Positions 16,223-25,181 of a stretch of DNA of 41,281 nucleotides are shown here, in pieces. The notes under the pieces are model-generated. The model was not told the DNA's origin. It saw only the letters and a list, made by a program, of their open reading frames with translations, and ran no database searches. How positions within the stretch are numbered: position 1 is the first letter of the stretch; each line of letters starts with the position of its first letter. A program made the translations under genes and the position numbers. Source of the stretch: Prevotella sp. UBA3294 (GTDB lineage: Bacteria > Bacteroidota > Bacteroidia > Bacteroidales > Bacteroidaceae); contig DETG01000124.1 in assembly GCA_002361535.1 (NCBI GenBank), forward strand, positions 1-41,281, in the 5' to 3' direction.

Positions 16223-17554
16223 TTATAGGTTGCGAACGAGTGTCTTGAACTGGTCACCACGGTCTTCCATGTTCTTGAAAAGGTCGAAAGAGGCACAACA
16301 CGGACTGAGCAGTACGGTCATGCCTGGCTCTGCCATCTCATAACATGCCTCCACGCATTCCTTCATGGAGTGGGTGTCACGGACTGGAATACCCATGTTG
16401 TCGAAATTCTCGTGGAGCTTGGTATTGTCGGCACCGAGATAGACCAAACCGGCACATTTTTGTTTCACCAGGTCTTTGATGGGTGTGTAGTCGTTCCCTT
16501 TGTCTTTTCCACCAATGATGAGGATGGTGGGTGTCTTCATGCTTTCCAAGGCATACCAGCAGGCATCCACGTTCGTGGCTTTGGAGTCGTTGACATACTG
16601 TACTCCGCCCACGGTGCACACTTTCTCCAATCGATGTTCTACACCAGGGAAGTCGCTTAGGCTTTTCCGGATCACTTCTTTCTTGATACCTGCCACATCC
16701 GAGGCGATACCTGCCGCTAACGAGTTGTAGATATTGTGCTTGCCTGTGAGTGAGAGAGCTTCTTGCTCCATGTTAAAGGGCGTTGGCACCTCGATCTTGT
16801 ATTGTCCTTCCTCGATGTAGCCGATACTGCCTTTCTCTTTCAGCTCAGAGAAGGGAAGTTGTAGGGCTTTGATCTCATATTTCTCCAGTTCCCTTTTGAT
16901 GATAGGATCGTCGTTCCAGTAGATGAACGCATCGTTCTCCGTCTGGTTCTGGATAATACGCATTTTTGCATCGACATAGTTCTGCATCTTGTTCTGGTAC
17001 CTGTCAAGATGATCGGGGGTGATATTCAGCAGTACGGCCACGTTGGCACGGAAGTCGTACATGTTGTCCAACTGGAATGAACTCAGTTCTATGATATAGT
17101 AGTCATGTGGGTCCTCTGCGACCTGTAGGGCCAGACTGTTCCCGATGTTGCCAGCCAGTCCGGCATCATATCCTGCTTCTTTGAAGATATGGTAGATCAG
17201 TGACGTGGTAGTGGTCTTTCCGTTACTTCCTGTGATGCAGATCATTTTCGAGTGGGTGTATCTTCCTGCGAACTCTATCTCGCTGATGATATGAATACCC
17301 TTGGCGATAATCTTCTGGATCATGGGAGCCTCATCAGGGATGCCCGGACTCTTGATGATCTCATCGGCATCCAGTATCTTTTCTTCAGTGTGATGACCCT
17401 CTTCCCATTCGATGTGGTGGTCATCCAACAGCTTCTTGTATTTGTCCTTGATGGTTCCCATGTCCGACACAAAGACATCAAACCCTTCTTTCTTGGCGAG
17501 AACTGCTGCTCCGGCACCGCTCTCTGCTGCTCCTAATACAACGATCTTTTTCAT
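16223..17554 (-). CDS. murD: UDP-N-acetylmuramoyl-L-alanine--D-glutamate ligase MurD
   Basis: A 443-aa cytosolic Mur ligase that adds D-Glu to UDP-MurNAc-L-Ala. The start MKKIVVLGAAESGAGAA is the UDP-binding loop, and the ATP loop ITGSNGKTTTT is at about 107-117. LNITPDHLDRY and the C-terminal YVNDSKATNVDA and LLSPCCASFDLF motifs are diagnostic of MurD. The length is typical. It follows mraY after 61 bp. Confidence 0.98.
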   Translation of the reverse strand: MKKIVVLGAAESGAGAAVLAKKEGFDVFVSDMGTIKDKYKKLLDDHHIEWEEGHHTEEKILDADEIIKSPGIPDEAPMIQKIIAKGIHIISEIEFAGRYTHSKMICITGSNGKTTTTSLIYHIFKEAGYDAGLAGNIGNSLALQVAEDPHDYYIIELSSFQLDNMYDFRANVAVLLNITPDHLDRYQNKMQNYVDAKMRIIQNQTENDAFIYWNDDPIIKRELEKYEIKALQLPFSELKEKGSIGYIEEGQYKIEVPTPFNMEQEALSLTGKHNIYNSLAAGIASDVAGIKKEVIRKSLSDFPGVEHRLEKVCTVGGVQYVNDSKATNVDACWYALESMKTPTILIIGGKDKGNDYTPIKDLVKQKCAGLVYLGADNTKLHENFDNMGIPVRDTHSMKECVEACYEMAEPGMTVLLSPCCASFDLFKNMEDRGDQFKTLVRNL

Positions 17555-17615
17555 TTCTTTTCTTCTTCTAACGTCTTACTTTTATTTGCTCCTCTCCTTA
17601 TTCTTACGGATTCAC

Positions 17616-18884
17616 CTATCTGATCTTCAGCGTGATGATGGCGAAGGCTGCCAAGATAATGGTGACAATCCAGAAACGAACGGTAATCTTCGACTCATGG
17701 AACTGTCGCTCCGGCCAATTCTTAAAGATATAACGGCTGCTTTCATCAAGCTGTGAGTCGAGCTTACGGAAGTTATCGTGGATAGGGGTGGCACGGAACA
17801 CACGGATCCGCTTCCCTTTTCTCTTGTAGATCTTGAACACTTGAGTCTGGATAATGACGCTGAGACTTTCCACGAAGAAGATACCACAGAGAATGGGCAG
17901 CAGGAGCTCCTTGTGGATGATTACAGCCACCACGCCGATGATACCGCCGATGGTCAGTGATCCCGTGTCGCCCATGAACACCTGAGCGGGGAAAGCATTG
18001 TACCATAGGAAGCCAACCATTGCTCCAACGAATGCGCAAAGGAAGATCACCAGTTCCTGTGACCCTGGGATGAACATGATGTTGAAGTAGGCGGCATATT
18101 CTATGTGACTGCTCACGTAGGCCAATATTCCCAACGCGACACCCACTATGGCGGAGTTTCCCGCACACATCCCGTCCATGCCGTCATTGAGATTTGCTCC
18201 GTTGGATACAGCAGTCACCACGAGAATCGTCATGATCACGAACAGTATCCATCCAGCCGCACGGGCATTGTCACCACAGAATGCCATCACCTTGGAATAA
18301 TCGAGGTCGTGGTTCTTGACAAAAGGAATCGTTGTCTTTAACGATTTCACAGCCTCCGACTTATGAATGACTGTCTCTTTGTTCTGTTTGATGGTCGTGA
18401 GGTTCTCGTTGATCTTTGCATCTGGACTAAGCCACAGGGCCAGTCCGACAATCAGACCGATACTCACCTGTCCGACAATCTTGTATTTACCTTTTAGACC
18501 TTCTTTGTTCTTACGGAAGATTTTGATGTAGTCATCAAGGAATCCCAAGAATCCCAGCCATACAGTGGTAATAATCATCAGAATGAGGTAGATGTTGCGC
18601 ATACGCCCTAAAAGCAGGACAGGAACAAGGATACTCACGATGATGATGATACCTCCCATGGTAGGCACGCCTTTCTTCTTCTCCCCGAAGGGGTCGATGC
18701 TGGGATCACGCGCCGTCTCGGAGATTTTCTTCCGCTTCATGTACTTGATGAAATGCTCTCCGAACCAGGCAGAGATGAGCAGTGCCAGGATCAGGGTGAG
18801 CAACGCACGGAAGGAGATATACGACCAGAGGTGTGATCCGGGGATGTCAAATTGTTCTAAAAACCTAAACAGATAGTATAGCAT
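17616..18884 (-). CDS. mraY: phospho-N-acetylmuramoyl-pentapeptide transferase MraY
   Basis: A 422-aa polytopic membrane enzyme that transfers phospho-MurNAc-pentapeptide from UDP to undecaprenyl phosphate, forming lipid I. DDY (117-119) and NLNDGMDG (231-238) are the catalytic Mg-binding motifs. Residues about 153-205 form a hydrophilic insert relative to the about 360-aa E. coli enzyme, consistent with the longer MraY of Bacteroidota. Ten hydrophobic segments are discernible. A 54-bp simple-repeat spacer separates it from murE. Confidence 0.97.
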   Translation of the reverse strand: MLYYLFRFLEQFDIPGSHLWSYISFRALLTLILALLISAWFGEHFIKYMKRKKISETARDPSIDPFGEKKKGVPTMGGIIIIVSILVPVLLLGRMRNIYLILMIITTVWLGFLGFLDDYIKIFRKNKEGLKGKYKIVGQVSIGLIVGLALWLSPDAKINENLTTIKQNKETVIHKSEAVKSLKTTIPFVKNHDLDYSKVMAFCGDNARAAGWILFVIMTILVVTAVSNGANLNDGMDGMCAGNSAIVGVALGILAYVSSHIEYAAYFNIMFIPGSQELVIFLCAFVGAMVGFLWYNAFPAQVFMGDTGSLTIGGIIGVVAVIIHKELLLPILCGIFFVESLSVIIQTQVFKIYKRKGKRIRVFRATPIHDNFRKLDSQLDESSRYIFKNWPERQFHESKITVRFWIVTIILAAFAIITLKIR

Positions 18885-18885
18885 A

Positions 18886-18945
18886 TTGTTTCGTTATCTC
18901 GTTATTTGATATTTCGTATTTCGTTATTTCGATAAACGTTATCGA
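18886..18945 (-). repeat. ATAACGA/CGAAATA simple-repeat spacer between murE and mraY
   Basis: Read on the coding strand, the spacer and the last bases of murE consist of words such as CGATAACG, CGAAATAACGAAATACG and ATAACGAGATAACGA, ending just before the mraY ATG. It is the same word family as the tract at 2636-2766. Confidence 0.7.
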
Positions 18946-20393
18946 GAAGAGAAAATCTCCTTCAGCACTTCCTTGTCATCGAAGTGATGTTTCACTCCTT
19001 TGATTTCCTGATAGTCTTCATGACCTTTGCCTGCCACAAGCACGACATCTCCTTTCTGGGCCAGCATACAGGCGGTACGGATGGCTTCACGGCGGTCAAC
19101 GATACTGATTACTTTCTTCATCTGCTGTTTGTCAAGACCGGCGAGCATGTCGTTGATGATGTCTTGGGGATCTTCGAAACGAGGATTATCGGAGGTGATG
19201 ATCACCTTGTCGCTCTGTTTCACTGCTTCTTGGGCCATCAATGGACGTTTCCCCTTATCACGATTGCCTCCGGCGCCGCATACGGTAATTACCTGTCCTT
19301 TGCCGTTGAGCACCTCATGGATGGCTTTCAGTACATTCTCTAAGGCATCGGGGGTGTGGGCATAATCCACTATCGCTGTGAATCCCTCGGGGGATCGCAC
19401 AGGGTCGAGGCGTCCGTTGACACTTTTCAGTGTGCTCATCGCCACCAACACGTCTTCGGGTGCCTGTCCTAACATGATGGCTGCACCATAGACGGCTAAC
19501 AGGTTGCTGACGTTGAATTTCCCGATGAACTGCACTCCTACCTCTCTGCCGTTGATCTCTAAATACATTCCTTCGAAATGACATTCTAAGATGCGGGCGC
19601 GGAAGTCTGCCATCGAACGAGTGGAGTAGGTCTTGATGGTAGCCTTGCAGTTCTGTACCATGACCATCCCGTTCTTGTCGTCAGCGTTCGTGATGGCAAA
19701 CGCACTCTTTGGCAAGTTGTCGAAGAACATTTTCTTCGCGTTTCGGTAGTTCTCCACCGTTTTGTGGTAGTCCATGTGATCACGTGTGAGGTTCGTGAAG
19801 ATCCCACCCGTGAATTTCAGACCGCCAATTCGTTTCTGGTGAATGGCATGACTGGAGCACTCCATGAACGCATATTCACATCCGGCCTCCACCATACGTG
19901 CCAATAAGATATTTAGTTCGATAGGGTCGGGGGTGGTATGACTGGCGGGCACCACTTCTTCTTCGATATAGTTGCATACTGTTGAGAGTAGTCCGCAGCG
20001 ATAGCCCAACTTCCGGAACATATTATATAATAAGGTGGCGATGGTGGTCTTTCCGTTAGTACCCGTCACGCCTACCAGTTTCAGTTTGGATGAGGGGTTC
20101 CCATAGAACAGTGTTGCTACCTTACCCACTGCATCTTCTGTTGAGGAAACCTGTACGTAGGTTACCCCTTCTTTTCGATCTGTGGGAATCTCCTCACACA
20201 ATATGGCTGAGGCTCCTAAGTCCAAAGCTTTGCCAATGAAGGTGTGCCCATCCACCTGCGTGCCGCGCATGGCCACGAAGAGATGTCCTTTCTGTATCTT
20301 ACGGCTGTCAATATTCACACCCGTTATGTCGATATCCTCATCACCGATGATTTGGATAGGCTTGATATTTTTCAGTAGCTCGTTGAGTTTCAT
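18939..20393 (-). CDS. murE: UDP-MurNAc-L-alanyl-D-glutamate--2,6-diaminopimelate ligase MurE
   Basis: A 484-aa Mur ligase adding the third residue of the stem peptide. The ATP loop [10 protein letters not shown] is at 108-117, and HTTPDPIEL and ECSSHAI are family motifs. DNPR at 402-405 is the signature of enzymes that select meso-diaminopimelate rather than Lys, so the wall is inferred to be DAP-type. The start is 1 bp after the ftsI stop codon, indicating translational coupling. murF, which would add D-Ala-D-Ala, is not in this window. Confidence 0.98.
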   Translation of the reverse strand: MKLNELLKNIKPIQIIGDEDIDITGVNIDSRKIQKGHLFVAMRGTQVDGHTFIGKALDLGASAILCEEIPTDRKEGVTYVQVSSTEDAVGKVATLFYGNPSSKLKLVGVTGTNGKTTIATLLYNMFRKLGYRCGLLSTVCNYIEEEVVPASHTTPDPIELNILLARMVEAGCEYAFMECSSHAIHQKRIGGLKFTGGIFTNLTRDHMDYHKTVENYRNAKKMFFDNLPKSAFAITNADDKNGMVMVQNCKATIKTYSTRSMADFRARILECHFEGMYLEINGREVGVQFIGKFNVSNLLAVYGAAIMLGQAPEDVLVAMSTLKSVNGRLDPVRSPEGFTAIVDYAHTPDALENVLKAIHEVLNGKGQVITVCGAGGNRDKGKRPLMAQEAVKQSDKVIITSDNPRFEDPQDIINDMLAGLDKQQMKKVISIVDRREAIRTACMLAQKGDVVLVAGKGHEDYQEIKGVKHHFDDKEVLKEIFSSR

Positions 20394-20394
20394 A

Positions 20395-22551
20395 TCAATT
20401 TAATTTTAATGAACAGATTTCACCTTTCTTGATCTGGTGCCCTGCGGGCAGACTTTGAGCAATCACCTTACCGCGTCCTTCGATACGCACTTTAACCTGT
20501 CGGCTTTCCAGTATATATACGGCATCGCGGGCTCCCATACCAGTCACATCGGGAATCACACCAGTGTTAGTGGTTTCTACCTTTGATAGCTCCACCAGAT
20601 TGTTCTTATGCTCAGCCTTGCCCCAGATGGGGTTGCCATTGGCATAGCTGCCGTTCCAGTTGTCGTTGGTCTTCACACCTAAGTGTGAGAGAACGTAGTC
20701 GGCAGCAAGGATATTCCCGTTCTTGACATCTGGCAGGAATACCGACAGGGAATCGCGGGCATCGCTCACGTTCAGTTTCAGGTCTTGTGCCATGATTCCT
20801 TCGGAGATGTGGTGAAATACCACACCGCTCATACCACCACCTGAAGCGGGGAGGCCTGATTTCTGAATACATACGATACAGCTGTATCGGGGCGCATCGG
20901 CGGGGAAGTAGCCAGCAAAGGAAAGCAGATAGTTCATCTGACCGGTCTTGTATCCTCCTACACCCTTCGAGATCTGTGCGGTGCCGGTCTTGCCTGCCAC
21001 TTTAAACGAGGATGAGCCGGCTTTCTTTCCCAGTCCTTGGCTCACCACATGGTAGAGAATGGTCTGTATCTCTCGCAGCGTCTTTTCCTTGCAGATCTGT
21101 GGCTTGATCACCTCTGGGGGGAACTCCATCAGCACCTCTCCGTTTTTCACTACCTGTTTCACGAATCTCGGGCGCATCATTCTTCCGTTGTTGGCGATGG
21201 CATTGTAGAACGTGAGGGTGGAGATCGGCGGCACTTGCGTCTCATAACCGATGCTCATCCATGCCAAGGCTGTCTTACTCCAGTTGGCCCAGTGCTTTCC
21301 CGTCTTGTCCATCTTTGGCATACGGATACGTGCGGGCGAGGCTCCTACCAAAGGGATATGCAGGTCTTCGGCGAGTCCTAACCGATAGATGCCCTCCACA
21401 AATTTCTCTGGGTTCTTGCCGTAATGTTCATCAATGATGCGGCTCACGCCAATGTTCGATGAATACTCCAGGGTTTGTGGCAAAGAGAGCATGCCGTAGC
21501 CTCCGCGGTGCCAGTTATGGTCGCGCATCTTTGCCCCGTGCATATCCATGATGCCTCCATAGGTATCAACATGATAGGTTGTATCAACCACTCCGTCATC
21601 GAGGGCAACCATGATCGAGGCCGTCTTGAATACCGATCCGGGCTCTAACAGGTCACTCACGGCGCTATTCTTTACCTCGCGGTATTCACCATCCTCGCAC
21701 TTCGTCATATTCACGATTGCCTTGACATCTCCCGTCTGGACTTCCATGACGATGGCCACACCCACATTTCCGTTAATCAGTTTCAGCTCATCGATGAGAG
21801 CACGTTCTGCTAAGTCTTGCATGCCCACATCTATGGTGGTCACGATGTCAGCACCATCGATAGGTGGTCGTTCGGTGATGCTCAGGTATTTGTTCATCAC
21901 CTTCTTACGCTGTACGATACCCGATTTACCACGGAGGATGGAGTCGAACGATAGCTCCAGACCGCAACGGGCAGTGTCCTTCGCACCGAACATGTCACCC
22001 ACAGTACGCTGGGCAAGGGAACCGAAGGGCCGTTGGCGTGCATTGAATGCTTCTGTATGGAATCCTCCCTTGAACGGTTTGAGGTTGAACACTGGTAACT
22101 TCTTTACCTCCGAATAGACATCATAGCTCACGCGTTTTTTCCAGATAGGCCAGTTCTGACTCATCTTCCGATGCCCTTCTTCCAGGTCACGCTTGAATTC
22201 AGCTGCGGATTTTTCGGGGAAGATATCGTGAAGCCCCTCACAGATACTGTCAACCTTTTCGTTCCATAGGGAGTCCTTTTCAGCACCACCAGCCTTGAAG
22301 TCCATATATAGCTTATACTCGGGTAGGCTGCTGGCCATCAGTCGTCCGTCACAACTCAGGATATTTCCACGGATCGGCTTCACATCCACACTGTCACGTT
22401 TCAATCGGTCGGCCACCTTCATCCAGTAGTCGCGTTTGACAGTTGCGGTATAAAGAGCTTTGCCAACAATCATCAAGCCCAGCAAGACCATCACATAGCC
22501 GATGATCTTGTAGCGCGGTACGATCTTTTTTCTATCAAACAAACTACCCAT
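20395..22551 (-). CDS. ftsI: septal peptidoglycan transpeptidase (FtsI/PBP3 type) with C-terminal PASTA-like domain
   Basis: A 718-aa class B penicillin-binding protein. One transmembrane helix (about 14-35) is followed by the pedestal domain and the transpeptidase domain, with Ser306-Val-Phe-Lys309, SSN 364-366 and KTGT 521-524. The last about 65 residues, from [20 protein letters not shown] to the C-terminus, have the pattern of one PASTA-like repeat, absent from E. coli FtsI but common in Bacteroidota and Gram-positive homologues. It cross-links septal peptidoglycan together with FtsW. The start overlaps the ftsL stop by one base (TAATG) and its stop is 1 bp before murE. Confidence 0.96.
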   Translation of the reverse strand: MGSLFDRKKIVPRYKIIGYVMVLLGLMIVGKALYTATVKRDYWMKVADRLKRDSVDVKPIRGNILSCDGRLMASSLPEYKLYMDFKAGGAEKDSLWNEKVDSICEGLHDIFPEKSAAEFKRDLEEGHRKMSQNWPIWKKRVSYDVYSEVKKLPVFNLKPFKGGFHTEAFNARQRPFGSLAQRTVGDMFGAKDTARCGLELSFDSILRGKSGIVQRKKVMNKYLSITERPPIDGADIVTTIDVGMQDLAERALIDELKLINGNVGVAIVMEVQTGDVKAIVNMTKCEDGEYREVKNSAVSDLLEPGSVFKTASIMVALDDGVVDTTYHVDTYGGIMDMHGAKMRDHNWHRGGYGMLSLPQTLEYSSNIGVSRIIDEHYGKNPEKFVEGIYRLGLAEDLHIPLVGASPARIRMPKMDKTGKHWANWSKTALAWMSIGYETQVPPISTLTFYNAIANNGRMMRPRFVKQVVKNGEVLMEFPPEVIKPQICKEKTLREIQTILYHVVSQGLGKKAGSSSFKVAGKTGTAQISKGVGGYKTGQMNYLLSFAGYFPADAPRYSCIVCIQKSGLPASGGGMSGVVFHHISEGIMAQDLKLNVSDARDSLSVFLPDVKNGNILAADYVLSHLGVKTNDNWNGSYANGNPIWGKAEHKNNLVELSKVETTNTGVIPDVTGMGARDAVYILESRQVKVRIEGRGKVIAQSLPAGHQIKKGEICSLKLN

Positions 22552-23162
22552 TATTGCGGTATATTAATAATATAAGGTGGCTGGTTGGCAACCTTCAGCA
22601 CACTATCTTTGTTGTTACGTAGTAAATCGAGCACATTGCTTTCACGGCATTTCTCCGTCAGCTCGCTTGAACTGGAGAGAGCCTTGTATTTGGCATCTGT
22701 CAGTTCTGCATTCAGCCGGTCTATTTCCAGCATGTCTTTCTGACAGCTATACCTATTAGATATATATACGATGGTGAATCCCACGATCAGAAGGATGACA
22801 CCGATCTGTCGGCGGAGAAAGTCTGCTGTCAGCCAGTCGCCTCCTAAGATCTTACGTAGGGTGAAGTTGGCTGATTGCGGCTGCTCATCTTCACGAGCCT
22901 GTTCCTTGATGGCTTCTTGTAATGAGATCTGCTCTCCTGCTGTATCTTGTTCTTTCGTTTCCTCGTCCTTTCGTGTTTCTTTTCCTTCCTTCCTTTTGCT
23001 TCGTTCTTTTGTTTCCTCGCTCCTCCTTTCTTTCATGCTCTCGTTCAGAGCATCATCATGAGGGCGCTCCACGAGCTCCTCTGCTCCCGCAGAGAGTTGC
23101 TCGTGAGCCTCCTCCTTCTTTGCTTTCTCATTCAGATTTAAAACAATGTTGTCTTCATTCAT
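22551..23162 (-). CDS. ftsL: FtsL-like divisome protein with long charged N-terminal extension
   Basis: A 203-aa single-pass membrane protein. The hydrophobic helix VILLIVGFTIVYIS lies at about residues 118-132. It is followed by a predicted coiled coil (MLEIDRLNAELTDAKYKALS) and a short periplasmic tail, the FtsL plan. Position between rsmH and ftsI, with 4-bp and 1-bp overlaps, supports the call. The first about 100 residues are extremely rich in Glu, Lys and Arg, roughly doubling the usual FtsL size. Part of it (about 48-72) is encoded by purine-rich near-repeats such as GAGGAAACRAAAGAAC. The family diverges fast, so the call rests on architecture and position. Confidence 0.8.
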   Translation of the reverse strand: MNEDNIVLNLNEKAKKEEAHEQLSAGAEELVERPHDDALNESMKERRSEETKERSKRKEGKETRKDEETKEQDTAGEQISLQEAIKEQAREDEQPQSANFTLRKILGGDWLTADFLRRQIGVILLIVGFTIVYISNRYSCQKDMLEIDRLNAELTDAKYKALSSSSELTEKCRESNVLDLLRNNKDSVLKVANQPPYIINIPQ

Positions 23163-24085
23163 GTTGTATGTAATATCTTTTCTGCTATTCTTAATTTCGC
23201 ACTCCGACTGCGAGGGTTCTGTAACTGCTCATTCGTGTCGGGCACGATCACCTTGTGGTTGACGGTCTTGAAGGGTGTGTCGATGCGTCCGAAGAAGTCC
23301 TGACTGATCTTTCCCTCTGCGTTTCCGGCCTTCATCACATTCTTCACGATGCGGTCTTCCAGACTGTGATACGTAATCACTGAGAGTCTTCCACCAGGCC
23401 TGATGAGTTCAGTGGCCGCTTTCAGCATCTCTTTCAATGCCTCCATTTCATGGTTCACTTCGATGCGCAGCGCCTGGAAAAGTTTCGCCATCTCCTTTTT
23501 CTCCCGTTCCCGTTGGATCAGATGGCTTACGGCATTCAGCATATCCTGAGTGGTGCCGATCGGTTTCTCAGCTCGTGCTTTCACGATGGCTGCTGCCATT
23601 TTCCTGGCTGTCTTCAACTCTCCGTAGAGATAGAAGATGTCTGCCAGCTGTTCCTCTTCGTATTGATTCAGAATGTCGGCAGCCGTCGCTCCGGCACGTT
23701 TGTTCATCCGCATATCGAGAGGAGCATCGAAACGGAACGAGAAGCCTCGGGTCTCATCATCGAAGTGATGGCTTGATACCCCCAGGTCACCTAAGAGTCC
23801 GTCGATCTGTTCTACTCCGTAATACCGCATCCAGTTCTTTAAATACCTGAAGTTACTTCTTACAAAAGTGAACCGCTCGTCACCGATGATATTTCGTTCT
23901 GCATCGGCATCCTGGTCAAAACTGTACAGCTTGCCGTTCTTGCCTAATCTCCTGAGTATTTCCTTACTATGACCTCCGCCGCCGAAAGTTACGTCAACGT
24001 AAATACCGTTTGGCTTGATGTCTAAACCGTCAACGCTCTCTCTCAAAAGTACCGGCACGTGGTATGTATCTTTGTCGTCAGCCAT
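23159..24085 (-). CDS. rsmH: 16S rRNA (cytosine(1402)-N(4))-methyltransferase RsmH
   Basis: A 308-aa S-adenosylmethionine-dependent methyltransferase (older name MraW) that methylates C1402 in the ribosomal P site. YHVPVLLRESVDGL is the family N-terminus, DVTFGGGGHSKEIL the SAM loop, and GLLGDLGVSSHHFD the conserved acidic region. RPGGRLSVITYHSLEDRIVK is diagnostic and close to the active site. It overlaps ftsL by 4 bp (ATGA) and lies 33 bp after mraZ. Confidence 0.98.
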   Translation of the reverse strand: MADDKDTYHVPVLLRESVDGLDIKPNGIYVDVTFGGGGHSKEILRRLGKNGKLYSFDQDADAERNIIGDERFTFVRSNFRYLKNWMRYYGVEQIDGLLGDLGVSSHHFDDETRGFSFRFDAPLDMRMNKRAGATAADILNQYEEEQLADIFYLYGELKTARKMAAAIVKARAEKPIGTTQDMLNAVSHLIQREREKKEMAKLFQALRIEVNHEMEALKEMLKAATELIRPGGRLSVITYHSLEDRIVKNVMKAGNAEGKISQDFFGRIDTPFKTVNHKVIVPDTNEQLQNPRSRSAKLRIAEKILHTT

Positions 24086-24118
24086 GGATCTGTTTTCCTC
24101 GCGGTCAATGATCAGTTG

Positions 24119-24586
24119 TTAATTATCAAATACCAAATTGCTGGTGTTCCCCATCACCTCCTCTAATGCCTTCCCGAAGTCATCGGGATCCATGAAGGGC
24201 TTTTCTGTCTTGGCGGTGCTCCAGATCTCAATGGTGTCGCCCATGCCGATAAACTTGATACCTTGCTCGATATCTGCCATCTTCAGGTAGCGCTTGGGGA
24301 TAAGGAAACGACCGTTGCTGTCAAGGGTTACCAGTTCCACGTCACTTACGAACTGACGGTAGATTTCCTGTTGCTCACGATTCCAGCGATTCAGACTCCT
24401 TCGCATCGTGTCCATCTGCTCATTCCATACTGATTCGGGGTATAGCACCAAACAGGGTTGGAACACGTCTTTTCGAAGCACGAGTGACTCTTCGCTTGCT
24501 GCTTGGAGCACCTTGCGGAACACTGCCGGAAGAAACACACGTCCTTTCGAATCAGTTTTTGCTTCTATGTTGCCTAAAAATCGCAT
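24119..24586 (-). CDS. mraZ: transcriptional regulator MraZ
   Basis: A 155-aa DNA-binding protein with two AbrB/SpoVT-like swapped-hairpin halves. The family signature D-x-x-x-R occurs as DSKGR (12-16) and DSNGR (89-93), each followed by the strand VFLP/FLIP. MraZ forms a ring-shaped oligomer that binds closely spaced direct repeats upstream of its own operon and represses dcw transcription. Three fitting 10-bp repeats occur at 24631-24660. It is first in the cluster, which is the normal place. Confidence 0.97.
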   Translation of the reverse strand: MRFLGNIEAKTDSKGRVFLPAVFRKVLQAASEESLVLRKDVFQPCLVLYPESVWNEQMDTMRRSLNRWNREQQEIYRQFVSDVELVTLDSNGRFLIPKRYLKMADIEQGIKFIGMGDTIEIWSTAKTEKPFMDPDDFGKALEEVMGNTSNLVFDN

Positions 24587-24614
24587 GCGTTCTTTTAAAT
24601 TGTGAATTCGGGTT

Positions 24615-24622
24615 CAAAGATA
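24615..24622 (-). promoter_or_regulatory. -7 element of the mraZ/dcw promoter
   Basis: TATCTTTG on the minus strand matches TAnnTTTG and is 29 bp upstream of the mraZ ATG. No TTTG is at the expected -33 distance; that region is occupied by the MraZ-type repeats. Confidence 0.65.
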
Positions 24623-24630
24623 CAACATTT

Positions 24631-24660
24631 CCTCCACTTTCCACCACTTTTCTCCACAAA
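24631..24660 (-). promoter_or_regulatory. candidate MraZ operator: three 10-bp direct repeats
   Basis: On the minus strand, three consecutive decamers TTTGTGGAGA, AAAGTGGTGG and AAAGTGGAGG share the core GTGGnG, with a weak fourth (AAATGTTGTA) next to the -7 box. MraZ of E. coli binds TGGGN repeats and that of mollicutes AAAGTG-type repeats, both with 10-bp spacing. The site covers the expected -33 region, so binding would block RNA polymerase. Confidence 0.75.
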
Positions 24661-24880
24661 TTTATTAAAAAAGGTGCATTTTTCTTGTTTTTCTACTCAA
24701 AATGACGTTTTTGTGCAATTATTTTAGGACGGCATTCTGGACAACATGACCCTGCCGCCAAGATAGAAACGAGTGTGATCCGCCATCGGAGATGGTCTTT
24801 TCAAGTTTTGTACGTTTCACATTCTGAACCTTTAAGGAATGAGGATCAGGCAGATCTTTCGAAGGTTAAATGACACAGAA
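24661..24880. other. gene-free spacer between MraZ boxes and 22-bp array
   Basis: No ORF or RNA gene is recognised. Small dyads are present: CCATC-GGA-GATGG around 24784-24796, CCTT-T-AAGG at 24829-24837, and AACCTT/AAGGTT arms at about 24827 and 24862. None has a clear role. Confidence 0.45.
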
Positions 24881-24990
24881 ATAGTGCAGCAGTGTTGCAC
24901 GGATAGTGCAAGACGTTTGCACTAATAGTGCAAGGTATCTGCACAAGTTGTGCAAAGCCTTTGCACAAAGTGTGCAACGTATTCACTCTA
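24881..24990. repeat. 22-bp-period array of GTGCA-N7-TGCAC dyads
   Basis: Units start at 24881, 24903, 24925, 24947 and 24969. The first four contain a 17-bp dyad with arms GTGCA/TGCAC, centred at 24892, 24914, 24936 and 24958, exactly 22 bp apart. The fourth is a perfect 7-bp-arm dyad (GTGCAAAGCCTTTGCAC). The fifth is degenerate (GTG...CAC). A sequence-unrelated dyad CTGCC-ACAG-GGCAG (24994-25007) follows almost in phase. Confidence 0.92.
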
Positions 24991-25023
24991 ATTCTGCCAC
25001 AGGGCAGCTCAAAATGTGCGCGT

Positions 25024-25037
25024 GATCCGCGCGGATC
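25024..25037. promoter_or_regulatory. perfect 14-bp palindrome upstream of glsA
   Basis: GATCCGCGCGGATC is perfectly palindromic, GC-rich in an A/T-rich spacer, and 118 bp upstream of the predicted glsA -7 element. A regulator-binding site is possible but no family can be named. Confidence 0.4.
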
Positions 25038-25154
25038 GTGCCAAAAAGGGTTGGATTGTGTTATGAACTAAGTGTATGATGTAAAAAGCAAAACTATAAA
25101 GATCTTTTTTTGAACATTTTTCATCAAAATGTAATGTTTTTCAAATATAATTAG

Positions 25155-25162
25155 TATTTTTG
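25155..25162 (+). promoter_or_regulatory. -7 element upstream of glsA
   Basis: TATTTTTG matches TAnnTTTG and lies 19 bp before the ATG at 25182, which would leave a very short leader. No clear TTTG is found at the -33 position. Confidence 0.45.
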
Positions 25163-25181
25163 CATATTGTTTCGAAACAAC

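Noticed and set aside
8580..24586. Hidden murF or ddl inside the dcw cluster
   Set aside because: All gaps between genes are under 70 bp and every gene is accounted for; these two must lie elsewhere, as is common in Bacteroidota.
24784..24867. Small dyads as a riboswitch or small RNA
   Set aside because: Arms are 4-6 bp, no conserved riboswitch core or U-tract is seen, and no strand is favoured.
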